From contig WBMV01008416.1 of assembly GCA_013396655.1 (NCBI GenBank), positions 124,001-188,000 on the forward strand: a stretch of DNA of 64,000 bases. The letters are read 5' to 3'. The notes under the pieces are model-generated. The model was not told where the DNA came from and did not search any database. It saw only the letters and a list, made by a program, of their open reading frames with translations. A program made the translations under genes and the position numbers. Below are positions 25,601 through 40,492 of the stretch, piece after piece. Positions within the stretch are counted from its first letter, which is position 1. Each line of letters begins with the position of its first letter. Source of the stretch: Campylorhamphus procurvoides. Taxonomy: Eukaryota; Chordata; Aves; Passeriformes; Dendrocolaptidae.

Positions 25601-28600
25601 GGCCTTTCTGTGCTTACTCCCTCAATTTTAGTCATCAGAGACTGTGCCATCATTGTTCTCAAAACATAAGCACTAGAGTGCTGTCAGTGAAGAGATCTGG
25701 TTGCAGGTTTAAAGCAAGCAAGTAAGCAGGAGGTAGTGGTAGTGGGAGGGATAGTAACTGAAGCCTAGGAAGAGGTCTCAGGATCAAAGGGAAGTAAATA
25801 AAATGGAGGTCAACTCCCATGATTATAATTGATATTGAAAAAACTACTCCTGGCACTTTTTTGGCTCAGAAAGTTTCTGAAAAGCATACTGCTGGAGACA
25901 GAGATTACTCAAGCTATTTTCATCCTTTTCCTGTATCAGGCTGGACAGCCCCATCTGTGTGAGCCATTATCAGGTACTCAACTCTCATCTCTTTTTGCAT
26001 TAAAAACATAAAAGTATCGACAGGCTAAGTGGTAGAGATGTAGAAGGTGAAGGAAAGAAAATTATGACATTGCTTTGATATCCAGGAGAATGCTGGGAAT
26101 GTTGGAGATTCTCACTTTGTTTTTCATACTTTAGAAACATCAACATAGTGCAAGTAACTGTTACTACCCACTGTTTTGGGTAGTATTGTATTTACCATTT
26201 CTCTGAAATCTGAGCACTGAATTTCAGCCAAGTAAGTCACATGTGTGGGTAAAAGGGATATGTGGTAATTTAAAGGAACATGAGTTGGCCAGCAAAGGCT
26301 TCTTCAACTTTGTGTGAGGGTACTCTTCCATTTTCAAATTATATCTCAGTCTTATAGGTAATTTCCAGGCTTGCTGCAATGAAAGTTCTTCACTTTAAAG
26401 TATAGTGCAGCTCATATTTGATTGCTAACTAGTTGGCATTTATCTGTCCACTTTTCTCAATTTTGTATTACATCTGGATTTCAAATGCCATGAGTAATAT
26501 ATGCACATCACAGACAGAAAATCAGAAATTGCAGCATGAAGGTATTTATTGTGTAATAACCAAATTTGATAATTGCAGCCATTTGAAGTAGAATTATAAA
26601 TGGTTCATATAAAATAATTCTGGTTTTAAGGATAATGAGCTATATAATTTAGTAGCATTGGGAGCTAAGTTCTTTAAAAGTTGCTGTGGCTAATGCTGTT
26701 CTCACGCTGATTTCAAGCTGTTAAGACTCCACCAGCATTAATGGAGTTAATCCTAATTTTCATTTACATAAATGCAAAGAAACCTCAGCCTGAGTGATTT
26801 TTTTACATACTGTTTCAAGTGTGCTTAAAATTTCTAAACCCACTTAATTCCACATAAAAATAAAGCTTAATGTGGAGATATCTAATTGTTCTTATTTCAC
26901 ACATAAAACTATGACAGACAACAGAACAATGAAATACTGTTCTTTGACATTTTAGAATTGTGATGCTGGTTGAACATTCAGAGGCTTTTTGAGCTGTATT
27001 TTTGTCAATGAAAAGTCTGTGAAACTCCTTAACTAAAAATCAGCTTGTATTACTATTATGCTGTTCACTAGCTTCCACAGATGATGGAAGTACTTAACTG
27101 CCTGTATCAAAGGGAAGAAAAAGCATTTGATTTTTAAGACATAAATCAAGTTTCTTACTCTTTGATCAGCTTTCCTTACACAGGCACGTAATCTGACCCC
27201 CTTTGCCATCTAATTATCAACCTCTTTCCCCTCCCTCCCCTTAGTATTGAGCTTTTATCGAGGCTAGTTTCCTTTCCCTCCAGGGAGTAGTCATGCCTCC
27301 TGCATTTTTCTCTCTGGTGTTTAGAAACCCCTTTGCAATGTTAAACCATTAGGAAATACCCACTTCTTGGAACATCAAGTACATCTTTTTTTTTGTTACT
27401 AGGCTGCCGCTCTATGGCCGTGCACATAAACTACAGCTTTAGTTCTCCCGGAGTAAGCTGTATTGGAAGAGTTTTTGGGAATGAGTGAGAGAACGTCTGG
27501 GCCTCATGTTCTACAATGTGAGTGTGAATACCTTAAAAGAAGAGAAAGGAAAAATCTACCATTTCATGTGTAGGCACCTACCAGCTTGATATCTTAAATA
27601 CATTACAATGGTTTTGGTCATTAATAATGTGCATACTGTAGTATCGTAACAGAATTTACCACTGCTTGTCTTGGCTGTCTAAAACAATGCTAATTTGAAT
27701 TGGATTTTCAAAAGAAACCAAAAGATAATGCTTCCAAAACGCCCTGCCCAGTAAGTCAAGTAAACACTTGGATGATCCATGCCTGGTGTCCTTCACAAGT
27801 ATGAAATTTTGAAGCTTTTGGATCTATGCAATAAGTAAATCATGGAAGTGAATCAAACTCTGTTTTAAGTGAAGAGGTTTATATGTAGCCATACACAGTG
27901 GTTTATAAATGGGTTAAAGGAGCACTAAACTTTTACTAAGAATGTTTTCACTTATGCAAGATTAGAATACACTGCCAAGTAAGTTATTACATAAGTCACT
28001 GTTTTCACATCTGCATCTGAAAATGGAGAGGAATGAAATTTAGCAGATCTGTTTTCTGGAGTACCGTGAGCAAGTTTTAGATTTGTCTGCCTGTAAGCAC
28101 TTCAAGAGTGTCAAGAACTTTCGCAGCCAAAAGTCATTTTAAATGTGTGTACTATTATTTCTCATTCTTGGACGATTTTGCATGTTTCCATTCAAAAGGC
28201 AGAATAAAAGCAAGCTTGAGATGTGTTCCTGCCTTCATTTTTAGCATGCCCAAGCTAAGAGGAAAACTCCAAGGCTGATGGAGATCTAATTTCTTGTAGA
28301 TGTTAACTTGTAAAGAACACAGTCCCTGGTTATGTCCTGTCAGTGAGCATTAGTTACTACCTGAAATATTGTCAGGTCTTCATAATTAGACTGTTTTCTG
28401 TATAAACAATACCTACTGTTTGAAAGCAATCTGAAAAAGTGAAGTCCAAAGCAAAGGAACTTCATTCATTCATTCAAGTGAATAAAAGAGGTCTTATTGG
28501 CCAAAGATGTCCAGTAGCCTGAAAACAAGCTCAGAATTTTTCATATGTGTTTTTCTTTGAATATTCTCCTATATGCACTCCTACGTTTGCTGGAGGGCAG

Positions 28601-31600
28601 AGGAGAAGGAGGATTGTTAAAAATTAAACAGTTTTGCTCTTACTAAAATAAAAATCCATCATACAGTTATCATTGATTTAAGCTAAAACAGGTGCTGACC
28701 TTTAGTCATGTTAGCAATTTGTTCCAGAGAATCTCTTCAGCATTTTAATATGTGTTGTTAATGTAGGTTAATATTATAACAAGGGAAAAATCTTCTTAGA
28801 ATAGTATTTTCCAGGATGTCCATTCATAAGGCAACTTTAGTTTCTAAACCAAGCCAGCTGTTAAAAGTGCTAATTAGTTGTGCCAAGAAGGTACCAGTGC
28901 TTATGTCCTAACAATCCAAATTATATATTTAGAGGCTTTGAGGCTCTCCGTGCCACAGTTCTATCCCCTCATTTAGGAATATTACAAGAAAAATTTACTG
29001 TGAACAGGAGATTGAGAAAGAAGGACAGATCATACAACACTATAAATTAGGAGCTCAGAAAGAAGTTGGACAAGAAACAGCTTGGGTATAAGAAATGAAC
29101 CAGTATAAAAGGAGATAGAAAATGCCTTCATTTTTAAAAGTATTTCTACATCAGTCAGTGCAAGCAAGAGCAACTTTGAAAGGTGAGCTTAAAACCATAC
29201 ACTGAAGTTGCAAGTGACAATATTGAAAGATACTGAAAGCAATTTTAAAGAACAGGGATGCTGACCAAATAGCTAGAGGCTGGAATGCAAAAGAAAGCGA
29301 GGTTGCCTAAAGCATGATGCAGGCAGCACAAGATCCTCCTCTGCAGTTTATTTGTTGCAGCAGAAGCACCAAAGTCCCAAGCTACCATTGCTGCTGTGTA
29401 CAAATCTGCCATGTGCTCCAGTGCATCACTCTTTGACACCTAACACATGCAGCTGAAACATTCAAGTCTACCAGCAAGGCTAAAGACTGAGAATTAGAGC
29501 AGTAGACAGTGAGGACACATCAACACATTTTCTCTTCAGTGGCACCATGTCAGGTAGATGCATATCAAAATAGGTATGCAGAGACATAGAGGTAGCAAAA
29601 GTTAGGTTAGCTGTCGTTTGCAGGAATTAATTTAAGTGTTGACAGTGAACTGAACTGCAAACCAAACCAGGTCCCCTAACATTCAACAGTTTTTTGAGCT
29701 ACTGTAATAAACTGAATTATTTCCTGTACACAGAGCTACTAAAAATCTCCATCTTGTATGAAGTGTTGTATTCTTTTCCCCTGAAATAATTTTTCTCCTG
29801 CATTCTTCCGAAATGGTTGTAAATGCCGGTGCACTGTATTTCAGATACAGCTGCAACAGGGCTTCAGCAGGACTTTATAGAAGATCACTTATTCAGCTGA
29901 ATTCCAAATATGAGCCATGGTTATTCTCAAAATGCCACTGTTTCTTTGGTTTTACAATGGCATCATATAACAGATCTGTATTTAATTGCACACTTTCCCC
30001 CTGTCTGGTTTGGCTTGGCTTCTGAGAGTGTAGGTGACCAAAACTGATATTTTTTTAAACCAAAATAACATACCCTCAATATTTTTGAAAGGTAAAAATG
30101 TCCTAATTCTGAGAATGTGACCTTTTCTTCCTTGTGCATTTAAATTATTCACAAGGGGAAAAGGCCTATAAAACCAAATCAACCTTATTGTCAAGACATG
30201 AAAATAAAAATAACTGCTTTAACCTAATCTTTGTTTTCTCTTGTTCTATTTACTAGAATTTAGTCATACAGATTCAGTGTATTTATCTTATCAGAGTGTC
30301 AAGGTTGATTTAATTATATTCAGAATCCTGTTGTGACAAAGCAGAAAGTGCCTAGAGGACACAAATGTAGTTTTTCCAGTTTTATTGACCTTTGCCACTA
30401 AGGCCTTTTGGTAGCATCACTGAACCAGCAAGGGTGGAGCCCCAGAGAGGCGGAGTTAATTATGCTTCTCCCATCCCTGTTGAAATGCTGTTTCACTTTT
30501 CTGTATTTCAGTTTTCTCATGCATTGTATTTCCTTCCTCTTGTCTTTTTTTTGCTTTCTTTTTGTTGTTGCTTTGTTTTCTCTTGGCCTTTTTACATATT
30601 TGTTCAGACAGTAAGATATTCAGTGTAGGAACAGTGCATCCAAAGGGTCCATATGAGTTGGAAGCTCTTTGTGTCTGTATAATCACACTAATAAATTCTT
30701 CAGCTCAGATGCTCTGGCTCACTTTATTTCACTAGACATAGTTCCTCACAGCACTTCCTCCTCACTAATACTCTGTTTTAGTAGGGATGAGCAGATTAAA
30801 ATGAGCATGCTGGACATCTGCTACCACCCTTGCAAAACAGGGGAGGTCATGGTCCAATCCAATTAAGAACAAAAGCCTAAGGGATACTGAAGCTAGTATC
30901 CCCTTGAGCTGCCCAGAGCTCTGCCCTCTCTCAGCTCAGATCAAGTTTTGCATTGAAATAAGGCCCTGTCTTGATTCTCCTGCTTTGTTTAATTATCTGT
31001 ACTGTTTGTACTATTTCTTTTCATGTTATGTCTATTAAGCTACCATTTCTTTTTCTGTTGGCTTGACTGCGAAGGTCTTATCGTGAATATGCATAGAATC
31101 TGGTACAATGGGCAGTGGTGAATCTCCAATACTGTTATTTATAAAAGATTTTTTGTGAACACTGTACACACAGTAGTAAATTTATTGAAGTGTAAAGAGA
31201 AAAATGGCTCAATACAATGCAACACTTCAGGAACACATTTTGATATAGCTCTCAATCACACACAAACATGAATTTATACTGTCTGCCGTAAAAGAATTGG
31301 ATGTGATAAATTCTGTGAGCAGTATATTAAATCTAAGGCTCAAAAAGCTAGCCACTTTCACAATGCCAGCTCCCAGAAGCTGGCTTGATATCCATTTGGT
31401 CTTATATTTAACAAATTGACATGAAATTATGTGGGTGTTCTTTCCTTTCCCCTCAAAATACGGCTTTTTGAAACATCACCCTTTAATATTTTTCTGTTCA
31501 CATCCCAGTGGATAAATATTCATATCTCAGAATTCCCACAGCTGGCAGAAATTGGCAGCACTGTTGTTTGCTAGAAGAGAGGCAAAGGACTGAAATGGAA

Positions 31601-34600
31601 TGCCATTATTGCCCCATAAACATGATCTCATCAAATCAGTCTACAGGTCTGGAAAATTCTTAGTTCTTCCTTTGAATTGCTTCAACACTGTATGTGATTT
31701 GTGGATAATGTGAGGTCTTACATGCCTGATCCAAAACCAGCTGAAGTTGGCAGAAAGACTGATTGTAATTCTTTGGAGTACGCATCCTTATCTGCTGACA
31801 CAGATTAAAATAGGTGTGCAGAAATACCTGTGCCAAGCTCCTGTGCCTGTTTACGACACAAAGAAAACACTTATATTTCTATTGGGTTTCTAAGGGAGAA
31901 AATCCAATCCTTATATAGAAAGGAGCCTGTCAAATTAAGTAAACAATGCAGCAGGGCCACAGAAGATTTTTTATACTGCATGTCTAGAAGGAGAACTGAA
32001 TTCACAGCCTTAGGGGAGGATAAGTAAAACTAGCTTTAAACCCTCTCTGTACTCCTCTGACTCTGGGTTGCTCAGCAGTGTCAATAGCTTCCAACTGGTG
32101 CTGAAGTTCTGGCTCTGACAACTCTTGTCTGCCATGGTCTGCAGGAGACCTTTGGATAAACAACCCTTTTCCTCCTTACGCTGCCGCCAACAAGAATGCC
32201 ACCAGTTGCAGAACACTCCAACTATCTTAGTGAGCATAAAGTGATCAGAGCACATTCAAAGACATTTAAAGTACACAAGAACTACTTCACTTTTATTGAG
32301 ATGTCCTGAGTAATTTCTGTGGGGCTCAATTGCCTGGAAGCAGTGTGCTGATACATCTCTGTTGTCACTGCTCCAGTTCATCAGTGAACTTGCTCCCAAA
32401 AATAACAGCAGGAATGGAGAAGACATGACTCTGGAGACTCTGGTGAAACCTACACAGAACTTCAGAGTCTGGATTGTTGTGGACCATATGGGCTCATCAT
32501 AAATGTGTTACAATATTTATTATACAAAGAACAAATATATAAACACAACTTTGTATTGTAGCCAACAAAAGAGTAATAGAAGTAGGAAAAACGTGAGGAA
32601 TTAATCAAATATGTAGTTGACAGCACAAACATAAGAACTATGATATCAAATGTAAGGCCACAATTTCTGCAAAGTAACATCTCATCTTTTCATTATTTTT
32701 ATTTCCTGAATTAACATATGAATGATCAGGAGATGCTTGGGGCATTTAGAAGCCAGAAATAAACTAGAATGTCTAGCAGTTTGTCCTGACCTTCCCTTTT
32801 CTACTGCCAGCTCTTGCTTCTCATCTCTTTTGCTTCCACCTCACTTCCTTAGAGCTGCTTTTCCCCATTAGTGATCATGTCACAGTCTTTCACTAACTAA
32901 AAGTCATACTATATAGTCCCTCTGGATGGTTTCTGATTCTATAATTTCTCATGATTCCTCACTAGCCTTTAATGAAAGTGACACTTCTAGTAGCCTCGGA
33001 ATTTTCTGCTTGAAGTAAGTTTTCAAGTAATGTGTGTATTAGCCAGGCTGAGTGAAGACAGAGGAAGTATGAGAATTGGGAGGCCTTTTAATGAATATTT
33101 GTAATATAAAAGGATTCATTTGACAGGACTCTTGAAAAAAGACATTAGACAAATCAAAAGTAAGTCAAATAGCCGTAATTTTTAAAGGGTTTTACTTGGT
33201 TCAGAAGAATCTCTTCAGTTTTCTTTCTTAGGAATGCCATGAACTTCTGTTTTTCCTATTTCTTCTTGGCTCACTGTTTGTATTCTGATATCGCTTTGCA
33301 CAGAAAAAGATTGCCTCTTGGAGAGTTCAGTTACACATGCTGTTCAAGTGATCCTGACAAGGATGAATGGTAATAAAAATCGTCCATCCTTTGAATGTGA
33401 TTTGGATTACAGAACAGAAATTATATGTCAATATTGAATAGGGCTGTAGGGGGGCTACACACAAGAAATATAGGGTTATATGTGAACATGATTTCTCATT
33501 CCCCTCTTGACACCACTCACTCTATGGGCCTGTTCTTTATTTATAGGCAAGAAGCATGCTGACATTTCAATATTCCTTCAGCTCAACAATTCAGAGTACA
33601 GTCACAGCAAGAAAAGCAACATGTGTAACCTTGAATAGCTGGAGACCCATTTCACTAGATTTTCCAAGAATTTAATTTTAAATTGAAAGGTAAGCCACAA
33701 TGCTAATTTTCCAGGGATTTTGAAAAGGGGAGGTCAAATTTTAGGATAAAAAAAAAACATGCATGAATAGTATTCATAAGATAATGAGACTGAGAAAATA
33801 ACATACAAAATTCCCTTTACATTTTAGTAGTAATTGTAGGAGACAACAGATGCTGTCCTGTCATGCAACACAATGTTTCATTTTGTTTACTTCTGTTTAC
33901 TTTTGTTTACTTACTTGCATTAGTAGGGCCAAAAGTCAATCTTAGTTTATTTCTAAGAATTATGTCTTTGTTACTGACAGAAACAGGAATGATCATGCAT
34001 ACACAAACAGCTGCAAATGTATGACAAAAATAAAAGTCATGCTATTGTAATGAGAAGGATTAGAACGAAAAATGTATTTGAATTGAATGAGGCTTCAGTT
34101 AATTTTATTAACATGCCAGGGTACTGTGATCATGAGCACATTAGAAATATCTTAACAGGGATGATTTTCTGTCTTTCGTGCCCTCTTTAAATATATTTTG
34201 TCATACATTAGGAAATGATGAAAATTCACACTTGTCCCCTGAAGGTTTGACCTGGTAATGATGCAGAATGAATATGATACTTCTGCTAGTAGAATACTAA
34301 CAATGTCAAAGCATTCCAGAGTAAATAAGATGGAGATTACATTTTGCAAATACAAGGTATTTTGATATTATAAATTAGCAAGAATCTTTGCACTCAGGCA
34401 AAAAATCACTTCCCAGAGAGAACAGGAAGCGTAATCAGGCCTGTCAGGAAGTGTAATCAGGGCTGCTCATTTTCAGAAGCCTTGAACAAATTAAAAAAAA
34501 GAATCAGAATGAAAAAAGTTAAGCATATAACTTTTCCAGTTGTTAACAGACCAGGTGTAATGCCATCTTATGTGAACCTGTCTAGCACTAAGCAGTCAGT

Positions 34601-36605
34601 TTTTATTTTCCCAACAAGATATTTTTCATCAAGGAACAAAAATAAAAGTTCTACTCGATTCAGAAATCTCTGGTTTAGCCAACATTATGTCAATATTATT
34701 GGGCTTCAGTTGCTAACAACTTGGAAGCTGGAGAATTAATAACCAGACTTCAGTTGCCACCATTCACTAATGATGCTGGAACGTGACCTGCACACCTAAC
34801 CAGCCATGAATAAAAAAGAAAAAGCTCAAAGCTCACTTACAACAACTGTCAAACTAAAGCATTTTCTTTAGTGCTAATCCAAAGATGGATGGGCCCTAGT
34901 GCTGCAGCAGTATATCAACATTCAGCTAGTGTAAGCACCAGAGTAAAACAAGAGACGGTTTACTCCAGACATTCTCAATGTATGTTTTCCTTTTGCTTTG
35001 AACATTTCTAATGTTTGCCCTGGGACTGGGTGACAAACCTGTATTAATCCCCTTGGAAGGTTGTGTTTACTGTAATTGTGTGAGATGGGACCAAGGTTTT
35101 ATCTCCACATTTTACATTATCCTTTTGCAAATTTTTGTATTCCTTTCTCAGTCTTCAATTATTGCTTTACCAATAGTAATTGTGTATGCCAGAGCTCTCA
35201 ACAGTAGAAAATTCCATGTGTTGCTTCACAGGTGAAATGCAGAGAAGAGAGTAACCCAAACCTACCTTCTTTATATGCACCTCTCCAATCTGAGCAAAAT
35301 AAGGGGTGGTCTATATAGATTTCTAGACCAAAACCTGGGTTTTAATTATATTTTCAGTTAAACCAGAACATTTCGCTAGTTTTCTCTCATCCTGAAGGAA
35401 GTCTGAAATTGTTTGTCCACAAGCAAATTTGGAGCATGACACATCATAGATTTTCAAAATATAAAGGCTGTGTTAGAACCCTGAAGGTTTTGTGGAATAA
35501 AGTTGTCTCTGAGAGAGCTGCTTCAGGGCTGAGAGGTTGTTCCCGGCTCCAGCACAGTCCTGAACACACAGCTTTTGTAAAAGCATCCTAGAAACTGCTT
35601 CTGACACTCTCTTCCTTATTTTCCAGACCATTGAACTCTTACTGATCGGGAATTGAACACCGTAGATATCCTTTAAACAACTTCTCGACTTTAGACAGCA
35701 CCAGGAGGAGGCGAGTTCACAGTAGATGTAAGAGGTTTGTTTCTGTGAAGCAGTTCCTGAATTGATGAAGTTATCCTGAGATACACTTTTAGGGAATTTT
35801 GTCCATTAAACAGTTTAATTAGTTACTGGAAAAAAACCCAGAAAGAGCATAGAAAGCACAGGTGAGTGTGTCTGAAATTATTTTTGCCCTACAAATTCCT
35901 GGATACCACTTCCTGTCCTTGGAAACAAGAAAAACCCATGTAAATTGGAGTGAGGCCTTTTTTGGAGAGAGGAGGAACAGCCCAAACTTCCTCCCATGGT
36001 GTAAAACCCCAGGAAATTCTACGCAGGGTTTTCTCTGCCTTTCATGCTTTCCACACTCCTAAAGCTTTCTGCTCAGCAGCCCCTTGAAGAATGTGGCATT
36101 TCCTTTGAGCTAACGAAATTGCAACAAGCAGCTGTAAGATTTGGACCAAATGAGCTGTTTCTCTGTGAGGAAAGAGTGCAGTTTCTCTCTGGGCAAAGGA
36201 AAAAACATTGTGAAGTATAAACAGTATGAGTAGCTGTAGTCTGAGTAAGGCAGAGGTTTGGGGCAGGGTAAAAGTTATAATATATACACATCAGGGAAGA
36301 GTAGGAGAAACATAAAATGCTACAGAAAAGAAGATGCAAGGGAAGTCTTTAAAGGCTTGAAAATTATGCCTCAGGGAAAATCTCAGTTGCTTCAGTTTTC
36401 AGATGAGAATTGTTGTATACAGATCTCCCTCAGAAACCAGTCAGTGCAAAACTCTGATTCAAGGTGTGGCTTTGCTGTGAGAATTTTTCCATCCATGTCA
36501 GGATTTTGCCCAAAGCACCTTGTAGAAATGCTGCTTCCTTAGTCCAGACCTCACTGGGAGTTCCATACATTTGACAAATGTTTGGGTTTCACTTCACTGT
36601 ATCAA
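25601..36605. other. Long non-coding stretch, no gene seen
   Basis: About 11 kb of AT-rich unique DNA. I found no exon, no RNA gene and no CR1 or LTR landmark. Short simple tracts occur at 28465 (cattcattcattc) and 33881-33917 (degenerate tgtttactt units), and a two-copy 22-bp repeat at 34424-34467. Base composition shows no strong strand bias by eye, so it is probably intergenic. Confidence 0.5.
34424..34467. repeat. Two-copy 22-bp tandem repeat
   Basis: The unit aggaagcgtaatcaggcctg at 34424 recurs at 34446 with c/t and c/g changes. It is probably a local slippage duplication. Confidence 0.8.
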
Positions 36606-36893
36606 AGAAGGGTTAGAAGGCACTTCTGGAGATCATCTAGTCCAACCCCCCCTGCCAAGGCAGGATCACCCACCTAGAGCAGGTGACACAGGAACGTGTC
36701 CAGGTGGGTTTTAAATGTCTCCAGAGAAGGAGACTTCATAACCTCCCTGGGCAGCCTGTTCCAGGGTTCTGCCACCCTCAACACGAGGAAGCTCTTCCTC
36801 GTGTTGAGGTGGAACTTTTTGTCTTTTAGTTTATGGCCATTACTCCTTCTCCTGGGTACCACCAAAAGGTCTGGCACCATCAACTTCCTAAAA
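36606..36893 (-). mobile_element. CR1 LINE fragment, minus strand
   Basis: Contains cttctggagatcatctagtc, the acacaggaacgtgtccaggt block, ctccctgggcagcctgttcc and tttatggccattactccttc, all landmark words of a CR1 3' region read backwards. It is relatively well preserved. Inside is a perfect 15-bp inverted repeat at 36777-36808. Confidence 0.93.
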
Positions 36894-39800
36894 CCGAGGA
36901 AATTTGATTACTGTTGTATCATCATATTATAAAATCTAACTTTGTATTTTTTTAATCATATGACTCTTTTTCTTTCGAATGATGCAATCCTATGACCATA
37001 CTTGGTGAATACAGAAAAAAATGCTGAACCTAGTGAATATGTTTATACGTATGCAAAGTAATAAGGCAAAACAAAATAGGATAAGGCCTCCATTGTTACT
37101 ATACTACTAACAAAACTCAATATTGAAGAATTTAGCAAGAGATCCTTGACACCAAAACCACCAAATTGCTTTGCAGTAGCAATGTATGAATAACATGAAG
37201 ATATTTCTGGGAGTCAGAAAAAGGAATAGTTCTGCAACTCAATTTTTCTTTTATCTAAATAGTATAGACATGTCCTCGGGAGTTGTCAGCTCAGAAATTA
37301 CAGTTGTTTAAATCAGTATGTTTAACTGGAGTTCAGGACTCCTAAAAACCTAGCAAAATATATTCTTGCAAGCATGAGTGTGAAATACATAAACCCTCTA
37401 AGCTGATGGCAAGACTTAAGCTCTTTAAAACCAGTACGGAGGCCCTGATGCTGAGGATGCTTGTCATCATCTATTTCTCTACTGATTTTTGGTGATTAGA
37501 GTAAGGGTTGTGGTATAAAATCGAAAAGACAGGAGTGATACTATCATGTAGGATTATTTTTCTTTTCCCCATAATTGCTACTGGGGTATGCAGGTCCTTC
37601 CTTCTTACCAAATAAATTGAAAAATAAATGCCTGAGTAACACTGTTATATCTTGCATCATGCTTGGCTGTCTGGCTTAAAATAAGCAGGTGTCATCCAAA
37701 ATTTTGAAAGGGTCCTAGCCAACAACTCAAAGCTATCAAACTGTTTTTTCACTCAACTTTTCATAAAAGCAGAATGTTTTTAAAAAATTGTGTGTTGTTG
37801 AATGTATGACTGAAAGATAATGTCTGGAACAGATCAAAGTAATTTATTTTTAAAGTTGGAAACTCATAATATTCTATTTGTCATAGTCTATTTTGAAATT
37901 TTTAAAACTGCCACATTAGAAAAGTGTTTTTTCCAGCCAACACACATTTCTATTACAATGTCATTAATATTAAACTTTTCAACACTGAATTAGTAATTAT
38001 CATACAAATATTTAATTGAAAAATTATTCAGTTGCTGGATATTTATGTTGCTTTGTGAACACTTCTGGTAAGTGTGAACTCTGTCAGTGCTCAAAACAAG
38101 AAAAACATGACAATGCTTGAGTGATCACAGGTAGTACTGTTGGAGGGAAGAAAACCCCAAACCAATCAAGTAAACACACACACCTCCAAATAAAGAAAAA
38201 ACAACCAAAACCAGGAGACTGCACATTTTTGTACTGAACTGTGAAGATTCTCTACCTGTATGTCATATATATTTCCAGTGAAAGGCAGCTTACATGCATT
38301 TAATGACAGAACAGAAGAAAACAAAATCAGAGCTACTCATACCTTTATCTCTTTTCCATAGTGTGAGAAACCCCTAAATTTACTGCAGTTGAGAAATTTA
38401 TGACTCCATTTGACCTTTTGAAAATTCTGTAGGACTCTGTTTGCTGTTGTCCATAAGTTTTTCCCTTGTCTGCTCTTTGCACTGAAGTGCAAACTGCAGC
38501 AGAAAAGCCGGACTGTCATTCTGGGGTTAGCATTCTGTATTCTTAGGCACTAGATTCACATGTGTCCAATGTGATAATACTTCTTACATCATGCCATTGC
38601 CAGCTCACTGCCAGCATGACATCAACACTGTCCACTGATAACTCTGTGGTTATAGAATAAACATGAACTTCAGGACTTAAGCTATGAATCAATTTGGCTT
38701 TGACAGCCTCTCATTCTAAGAGGTGTTTACCTCTGAACCAGCTCTTTTCCCTTCCATTTTGTCTCACTTTCTTCTTATTCTCTCTAATATATTTATTACC
38801 TGACAAATTATAATACTAATAAGGGAGAATAATACTGTAAAGAGATGTTTGTTAGGAGAACAAGGGAGGAAAGGGTGCTTTTAGTCAAAAGTAACTGAAA
38901 TTATTCATAAAAATAATTTTAAAAACTATTAGAATCTTACTCTGAATAGGGTTTCCCCCTTAGGCTGCCAATTTTTGGTCTTTGAAATTATTGGATTTGC
39001 TGCTTTCATACAGAGATCTTTCTCATTTTTTGAGAGCAGTCCCAAAATCCCTAGATTTGTGTAAAGCTGATTTTACAGTGCTTCAATAAGAAAAGTCTTT
39101 ATTCAAGGAAACCAACAATCTTCTATTCAAATTATCTTCATTCATCAGAAAACCACCTACCTTTAGACTGCCATTATGCTCGTATGCTGGAAGCCACAAG
39201 TAGTTGTAACAATGCAAGGAGAACCTGTGCTTAGCTGGAGACATTTCAGGAAACCTGCAGGCTCCTGATATGTCTTTCTCCAGCTACATTAAAATCCACT
39301 GGATCAGCTGAACACAAATGGAGATCAAATTATCAGATCTTGGCCCTCACCAATGTCAGCTTCCTATACTGGCTATATCGCTAACGTCATTCATCTATTG
39401 AACGAGACCCTTGTTATTTTTACTCAGAACAAAAATAATGTTGTCATGTCCAAAGGCTACATTTCCCCCTTTGAAAATACTCTTTTTCATCCTTTGCATT
39501 TTTTAAAAATCTTTTGTCTGCATTCTTTTGTGGTCTGAGGCTCCTGTATCTCAGCCAAACAGTGATACATTCATTGCAGGCTTCAGCTGCTTTGCAGAAC
39601 CTGAATAGACATTGAGGCTACACGGGCGACTTCAATTAAGCAGTTCTATAGAGCTCATATTTTTTGTTGAAAAACAGTGTCTTTTTTCAGGGCCAAACAA
39701 AGTGGCAATTCCAAGGATGCAAATCAGAACAAAATACTTATAAAATAATAACTGCCAAGGCAACTAATTGTAAGCATTCAGCAGAGAGTACAAAGACCCA

Positions 39801-40434
39801 TTTATGCAGTTGTTTCCTTCTTTACTCTGCCATTGTGAAATTACAAGTATGTACATTACAGCAAAGATGCATGTGATTAGGTAGAATTTCAGTGAGAAAT
39901 TTCCAGAGTTTGATTATTAAATTGCACACTTTTTGAGACAGTGAAGTTTGTTTTCTTGGAGAAGGGTAGCTATGAAAATACACAAAAGCCTTTTTATTCC
40001 TACGCAAATGTATGCAGCAGAGACTCACACTGAAATACAAAAATGCAATTATTTTTCCTTCATCCTGCTTGTAAGACACAAATATGTTGTAGTTCATGAA
40101 GTGCTTTAGAGCAATATATGCCACATGCTGATGCTTTCCTGTCAACTACCTGAGACTATAGCAAGCGCTTTCCTTCTTTTTTTTGCTCATCCTTTTTTAA
40201 ATAAAACTTTTGCAACCTGCATCTATATGTACTTTTTCTTGTCCTTTTATTTCTTTTTGATAATTTCTATCTGTTTATTTGCCAAAAAGTAAAAGAGGAT
40301 CTTGGTTCCTTGACTTTCTGGAGAGAATTTCCATGGCTTTAAATCCTGCACTTCAAATTATTTGGTCCAATTCATCCTCCCCTTCTCTTTGTTTCCTTCT
40401 TCCCCTGGGCCCAGCAACCCAGCAGCAGAAGTCT
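36894..40434. other. Non-coding DNA, no gene seen
   Basis: Unique AT-rich sequence with no exon or repeat landmark. A short CA tract lies near 38174-38184. Confidence 0.5.
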
Positions 40435-40492
40435 TTGTGTGTGTGTGTGTGTGTTTGCGTGTGTGTGTGTGTGTTTTTGCATGTGTGTGTGT
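40435..40492. repeat. TG dinucleotide microsatellite
   Basis: Runs of TG interrupted by tttgcg and tttttgca, about 58 bases in total. The open frame across it (40279-40536) is a repeat product, not a gene. Confidence 0.95.
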
